Positions 59,694 to 64,000 of a stretch of DNA of 64,000 nucleotides are shown one piece after another. The stretch is taken from NCBI RefSeq assembly GCF_020740795.1, contig NC_067291.1, positions 19,067,780 through 19,131,779 of the forward strand. Direction: 5' to 3'. How positions within the stretch are numbered: position 1 is the stretch's first letter; every line of letters begins with the position of its first letter. The position numbers and the translations under genes are program-made. The notes under the pieces were generated by a model. The model worked only from the letters and a program-made list of their open reading frames with translations, did not search any database and was not told the origin of the DNA. The stretch comes from Apus apus. Its lineage: Eukaryota; Chordata; Aves; Apodiformes; Apodidae.

Positions 59694-60518
59694 AGAGCAG
59701 TTTTCCCTGAATTCCAGGTCATCTACCTCACCTGGAAGCCTTTGTTTCAGCTGACTTTATCTCCACATGTCCTTCACACCTAGCCTCCTGTAGTTAATTC
59801 CAGATCTCTCTGGCCTTCTCAAGCCTCAAGTTTAGCAAAGTGTGCTCTAAACTGTATAATGGTTATGAACAGGTTGCTCCACAAAAACTGCCACTGCTCC
59901 TAGGGCAAGGCAAAGCAAGGCCAGCAATCCAGAACAGGCACTGAAGTGGAGATTAGCTTAGTGCCATGTCACTATTTATCTCTTTCTACTGTAAAACACT
60001 ATAAATTCTCCAGAAAATTATTGTTCCTGTTAAAGGTAACAGCTTACTGTTTGTGATGTAGACCCAGTTATTGTTACTATAAAGGAAGGGAAATACTGTT
60101 ACAGGGAGATGTAACACAGAACTGGTACAGGCTCCAGGCTGCATTTCACAAATGTGTTCTGTCAACAGGAGGCATGATGCAACTGCTCTTCGGGGGCACT
60201 TGAGACTCCCTCCTCACTGCAGAGTGCAGGTTACTTTACTCAGGAGAGTTGAGCATTATTTACATACTTAGCATTTCACTATAGCACACACTGTACCTGT
60301 GTTTGAAGTATGTCAAAGGATTGAATTCGTTGAGTAATGGAACAGCAAGGATCACTTTCATACTTCGTAATTTCTCCACTGGGCATTTAAACTTCAGTTA
60401 TGAAATCTGTATGTATTCATACATTGTATTTCTCAGTGAAACTGTGGTACTTAGTGCAAGCTGTCATGGGTCTTAACACTACTGAATTTTAGTCCTTCAG
60501 GAAGAATGTGTTTCTATT

Positions 60519-60524
60519 AATAAA
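60519..60524 (+). terminator. HACD3: Poly(A) signal of HACD3 (distal)
   Basis: A canonical AATAAA is followed by a T/GT-rich stretch (TTTTGCTTTAGTTCAGTTG) within 20-40 bases, as expected for a cleavage/polyadenylation site. Confidence 0.65.
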
Positions 60525-60694
60525 GATTTACAACCAAATTTTGCTTTAGTTCAGTTGTTTGTTCTTTCCCTGAACGTGAGAAGTTGTAATAATATATCAT
60601 TTAACTCTTGTGATAAGCAGCTGGGAGCTGAGCCTTCACCAGGTGAATGTTTTATCCTAGTTGCTATGAAAATGGAACAAATCCAACTTAAATT

Positions 60695-61252
60695 TTGATT
60701 AAGAATTACCCTTTATTAATATTATGCAAATTAAAAAAAACGTGTATCACAAGCTTAAGTTACTTTCACTAGCATAAGCCCTGCAATGGAAGTGGTAACT
60801 CTCATCAGGGCAGGACAGACTGGCTTCCAAGTTGGGCATAAGACTAGTGACAACACCCTGAAATCAGCTGTGTATCTCATCTTGCACAACGATTCTCACC
60901 TGTTTTCTTTGGACTAATCAAGTTGGAGTACAAAGCACAGCAGCTGCCTTCTAGGGTACCTTTACCAGTGAGTTCAGTTATGTAGTAGCCACATTTTGGG
61001 GATTTTTCGCTCTTACCTCACATGTACTGAGTAACTTCCAGCAATCATCCAACACAGTAATTGACTTTGGGAGATTTTCCACAGTCTCCAGATCTGAATA
61101 AAGCCACCATGAACTAGCTATGGTTATTTAGGAACCCCATTTGCTAGGAAGTTCTCCAAACAGTTAATTAAACAGACCCTAGAAAATAAACAGGCCAAGA
61201 AAATTGGAACCCCTTGAGTCTTAAATCTCTAGAAGTTCCCCTAACGGAGACT
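60695..61252 (-). other. INTS14: 3' UTR of INTS14
   Basis: Minus-strand sequence from the TGA at 61253-61255 to the AATAAA at 60712-60717. No other feature was recognised. Confidence 0.6.
60712..60717 (-). terminator. INTS14: Poly(A) signal of INTS14
   Basis: TTTATT on the plus strand gives AATAAA on the minus strand, about 0.54 kb past the INTS14 stop. It is the only such hexamer seen between that stop and the HACD3 end. The two convergent genes would therefore end within roughly 200 bp of each other. Confidence 0.6.
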
Positions 61253-63607
61253 TCACATTCGTTCAGTGCTGCTGCTGGAAAAGTCTGTCTGCAGAGGAGC
61301 AATGTTGTGGTCATAGGCAGCATACTCTGATGCTCCAGTACTTGCCACTTTGAGCTGCTGAGCAGCGTGTGTGAGCTGGAAGGCGGCGTCGGGGTGGGCG
61401 GTGTCGGGGAGCAGGGTGCACTCCCGCTCCAGCATGTCTGCCACCCCCTTCAGCAGCTCCAAAAACCCAAAGGCCAGAGCTGCCTTTCGTAAACGGTTGA
61501 GTTCCTGCAAAGAAAGAAAACTTTTAAAAGCCTCTAAGCCTTGGCATAGAACATGGTTTTCTTCTTTTTTTTCAAAGGTAAGAGGAGAATTGCCCGAGTG
61601 ATCAGTTAGAAACTGCCCAGCTGCTCAGGAGATAAAAAACATTTCAGGCCTTGAGCATTATAGTGGCACAACTAAAGAACTGGTGTTTTTTTTAATCCCT
61701 TCCTATAAATCTCCATTTCTCCCTTTTGTGCATTCAGCTACTGTACCTGCATGTTTTGCCTGTGTCCCAGCTAGGGGAAGCCTCCAAATTTGGCTTCACT
61801 GACTGCTGCCCTTAGCAACAGTGTCCAGAAATATGTAAATATATTGATTTTTCTTCCCTATAAAGTGACATGTGCTTATGTGCATTTAGGCAGGGTATTC
61901 ATTCTTGAAGTCTCTGGGGGCTACAATCACTAACTGCTTCAGCCTCAAGCTCACAGGAGGAACAACAATTACCTCCAGCTTCAGTCTAGATTATGGATTA
62001 TAACAATGTGGCCAAATGTGCCTGGAATTTTGTCTCTCTCTGCTTCAGTTGTAGAAAAAATGTAGGAGACATTTTTAGACTCAGAATGACATCTGTGTTC
62101 CTGTTCCTCTCTGATCCCTCAGTTTCTTTCTGCCTGGACAACAACATAAAATCTGCAAAGTTCACCATGGAAGGAGCAGGGGCACCTGTAAACATGACAA
62201 GTCTATGTCACCCTGGGCAGAGATGGTGGTGGCAGGGAAGCCAGACCCCCCCTGTCTCACCTGAACTAGTCTGTAGAACACTTCTCTGCAGAACCATGTA
62301 TGTTTTGCAGAACCCTCCAAGCCTGCACAGAACATCAGGCAGGATGTGTTCTTTTCTCAAATGCACCACAATCACTATGACTCAAACTTGGGCCAGCCTG
62401 AAATGTACTCACTTTATAGAAGGTCTGAGTTTTTTCAGGGAGTTTCCTTGCATTTCTCAGGATCTTCTGTACATCTGTCTGCAGGAAAAAAAAAAAAAAA
62501 AGATCTTGGCAATTGCTGGGAAAGCTGGGGAAACAATCCTCAACTACTGATTGTTAAATTACCCTGAGCACTGACAGGACTGCAGCTCACAAAGGCTGAA
62601 ATATAATTGGTAATGATACTAAATCCAATAAACTACAGCAGATGCTGCACTGCAGGCAGAGCTTTCGTTGCACAGCTACGCTTCTGCCTGCATTTTAACC
62701 ACCACATTCTAAAGAGGCAGTGTTTACAGAAATGAAAGAAAAGCAATAAAGCAATTAAATGAAACGGACAAGACACACACAGACTCCACTTGGCTGGTCA
62801 GATGGCTACTGCTGACGAAAATAAAGCATGGAGTCCAAAACCTGTATCACTACCTGAAGACCACTTGGTTTAATCCACACGGTAACGTTCTGCGCGTAGC
62901 TGCGCTTGTTCTTGGGTTGCAAGGGGAAGGGGCTCTTGTTGTCATCCTCTCCATAAGGGTTTTCTTTTGCATCTGGGAGAAAAAAAGAAAATAAACTGAC
63001 TTGACACCTGAGATTTGGCAAGGTCATCCACGCAACACTGGATGTGTAGGAGTTACTGAAATGAGTGTGCCCAGTACCTGAAATGGGTCCAAGCTGAGCC
63101 ATCTTCCCCAGCCATGGAAGGGGCTCAGGACCAGGCTCAAAGAGAGACATCATGAGGTTTGATTTCTTCTTGCTATCAGCTTGTGAATAGAGCATCCCAT
63201 ACCACTCTGGCCTATTGAAAAGAGCAAAACCCAAAAGCTGAAAACATTCCAACCCTCTTTGCCTGGAATATGCCCCCCCCACAGTGCAGAGGCTCACTAT
63301 TTGCAGTTTATATCCACAAACATATCCATAGTTAAAAACTCTACAGCTTTGTCCAGCCATGCAGAGTTCTGTGCAGAGAACAGATATAAATAAGCATAAT
63401 TCACAAATAAAGCCTAAGTGAGCAAAGTAAGAGATTTTTCAGGCAGACATCTGGCTTCATACCCCAACTGGACAACAGCCACCATGCCTTCCACTTTCAG
63501 GCTGCCATGTAATAAAACACAGAAGTTGGGGATTTTCCCAGCAATCTGATTAGCTGAGTTCTCATCTTCGGTGTCATCTGTGATCCCAGGTCCCACCTCA
63601 TCACCTT
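61253..63607 (-). CDS. INTS14: Integrator complex subunit 14 (VWA9), C-terminal five coding exons; gene continues past the right edge
   Basis: Subunit of the nuclear Integrator complex, which cleaves nascent snRNAs and attenuates RNA polymerase II transcription. INTS14 works in a module with INTS10 and INTS13. Exons from 5' to 3' on the minus strand: 63463-63607, 63078-63211, 62854-62972, 62413-62478, 61253-61504. They total 716 nt, about 238 codons including the stop, roughly the C-terminal 45 percent of the 518-residue human protein. Recognised segments include PEWYGMLYSQADSKKKSNLM, WIKPSGLQ|TDVQKILRNARKLP, KTQTFYK|ELNRLRKAALAFGF and the end ...SSSSTERM. All introns are GT-AG and phases are consistent; one (62973-63077) is only 105 bp. 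The N-terminal VWA domain lies outside the window. Confidence 0.95.
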
Positions 63608-64000
63608 CTGGGGAGGAATAAAAGCAAATAAAGAGACAAGATAAGAATAAATTCAAACACATCAGTTCTATGTCCATGACACCACCCTGTACCCTCTACC
63701 ATCCAAGAACCAATTAATACTTTTTAGATCAAATATTAAGATCAGACTTTTCACCACAAATCATTCTAAGAATCAGTTAGGTGCAGGTATTAAATATTCA
63801 TCTTGCACCACATATTTTTAGCATGAAGATTAGCATGGTCTACTAACAATGCCACATAAGGATGCTATAAAGACACTCAGTAACTTTCTAAAGAACACAT
63901 TTTTCAAAACAAGAGCAAGCTTGTGTTCAAGGTTTTACTGTAACCACACAAACATGACATTTCTTTAGAGACATCTGGCATTGTGATAAAGCATAAAACT
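63608..64000 (-). other. INTS14: INTS14 intron running off the right edge
   Basis: The sequence upstream (minus strand) of the acceptor TCCTCCCCAG at 63608 has no exon that I recognised before the window ends. It is AT-rich intronic DNA. Confidence 0.7.

Larger units (their letters stand above)
58650..60545 (+). other. HACD3: 3' UTR of HACD3
   Basis: The sequence from the TGA to just past the AATAAA at 60519-60524 has no other gene. An upstream AATAAA at 59688-59693 offers a shorter alternative UTR. Ends are inferred from the hexamers. Confidence 0.65.

Overview
The window is vertebrate nuclear DNA, almost certainly from a bird. It holds large multi-exon genes with GT-AG introns, CpG-island promoters, and several CR1 retrotransposon fragments whose 3' ends carry the short ATTCTATGA-type terminal repeat typical of birds and other reptiles. 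The species cannot be fixed from the sequence. The gene order DPP8(-) / HACD3(+) / INTS14(-) matches human 15q22, which corresponds to chicken chromosome 10.

Layout. (1) 1-2.4 kb: a CpG island with one minus-strand first exon that encodes a start codon and a signal-peptide-like hydrophobic segment. The rest of that gene lies off the left edge. By conserved gene order it is most likely IGDCC4 (or IGDCC3). (2) 2.98-3.8 kb: an approximately 0.8-kb GC-rich minisatellite with 17-19-bp units and higher-order duplications, just upstream of that promoter. (3) 3.8-22 kb: a gene desert of about 18 kb with one CR1 tail, simple repeats and AT-rich blocks that contain homeodomain-type motifs. (4) 22-48.4 kb: complete DPP8 on the minus strand. 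It has one non-coding exon and 19 coding exons that join in frame to 882 codons plus stop, with the Ser/Asp/His triad and the EE motif intact. The 3' UTR is probably about 4.3 kb long. The introns carry three CR1 fragments and a MIR/CORE-type SINE. (5) 48.3-49.5 kb: a CpG island shared by the divergent DPP8 and HACD3 promoters. (6) 49.5-60.5 kb: complete HACD3 on the plus strand, 11 coding exons, 362 codons plus stop, including one GC-AG intron. (7) 60.7-64 kb: the last five coding exons of INTS14 on the minus strand, convergent with HACD3, continuing off the right edge.

The three identified genes are housekeeping-type: a cytosolic post-proline dipeptidase, an ER very-long-chain 3-hydroxyacyl-CoA dehydratase, and an Integrator complex subunit. 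They share a locus but not a pathway. I found no convincing novel system. The more unusual items are the nested minisatellite, the GC-AG intron, an in-frame uORF whose stop abuts the first start codon of the left-edge gene, and the well-preserved SINE.
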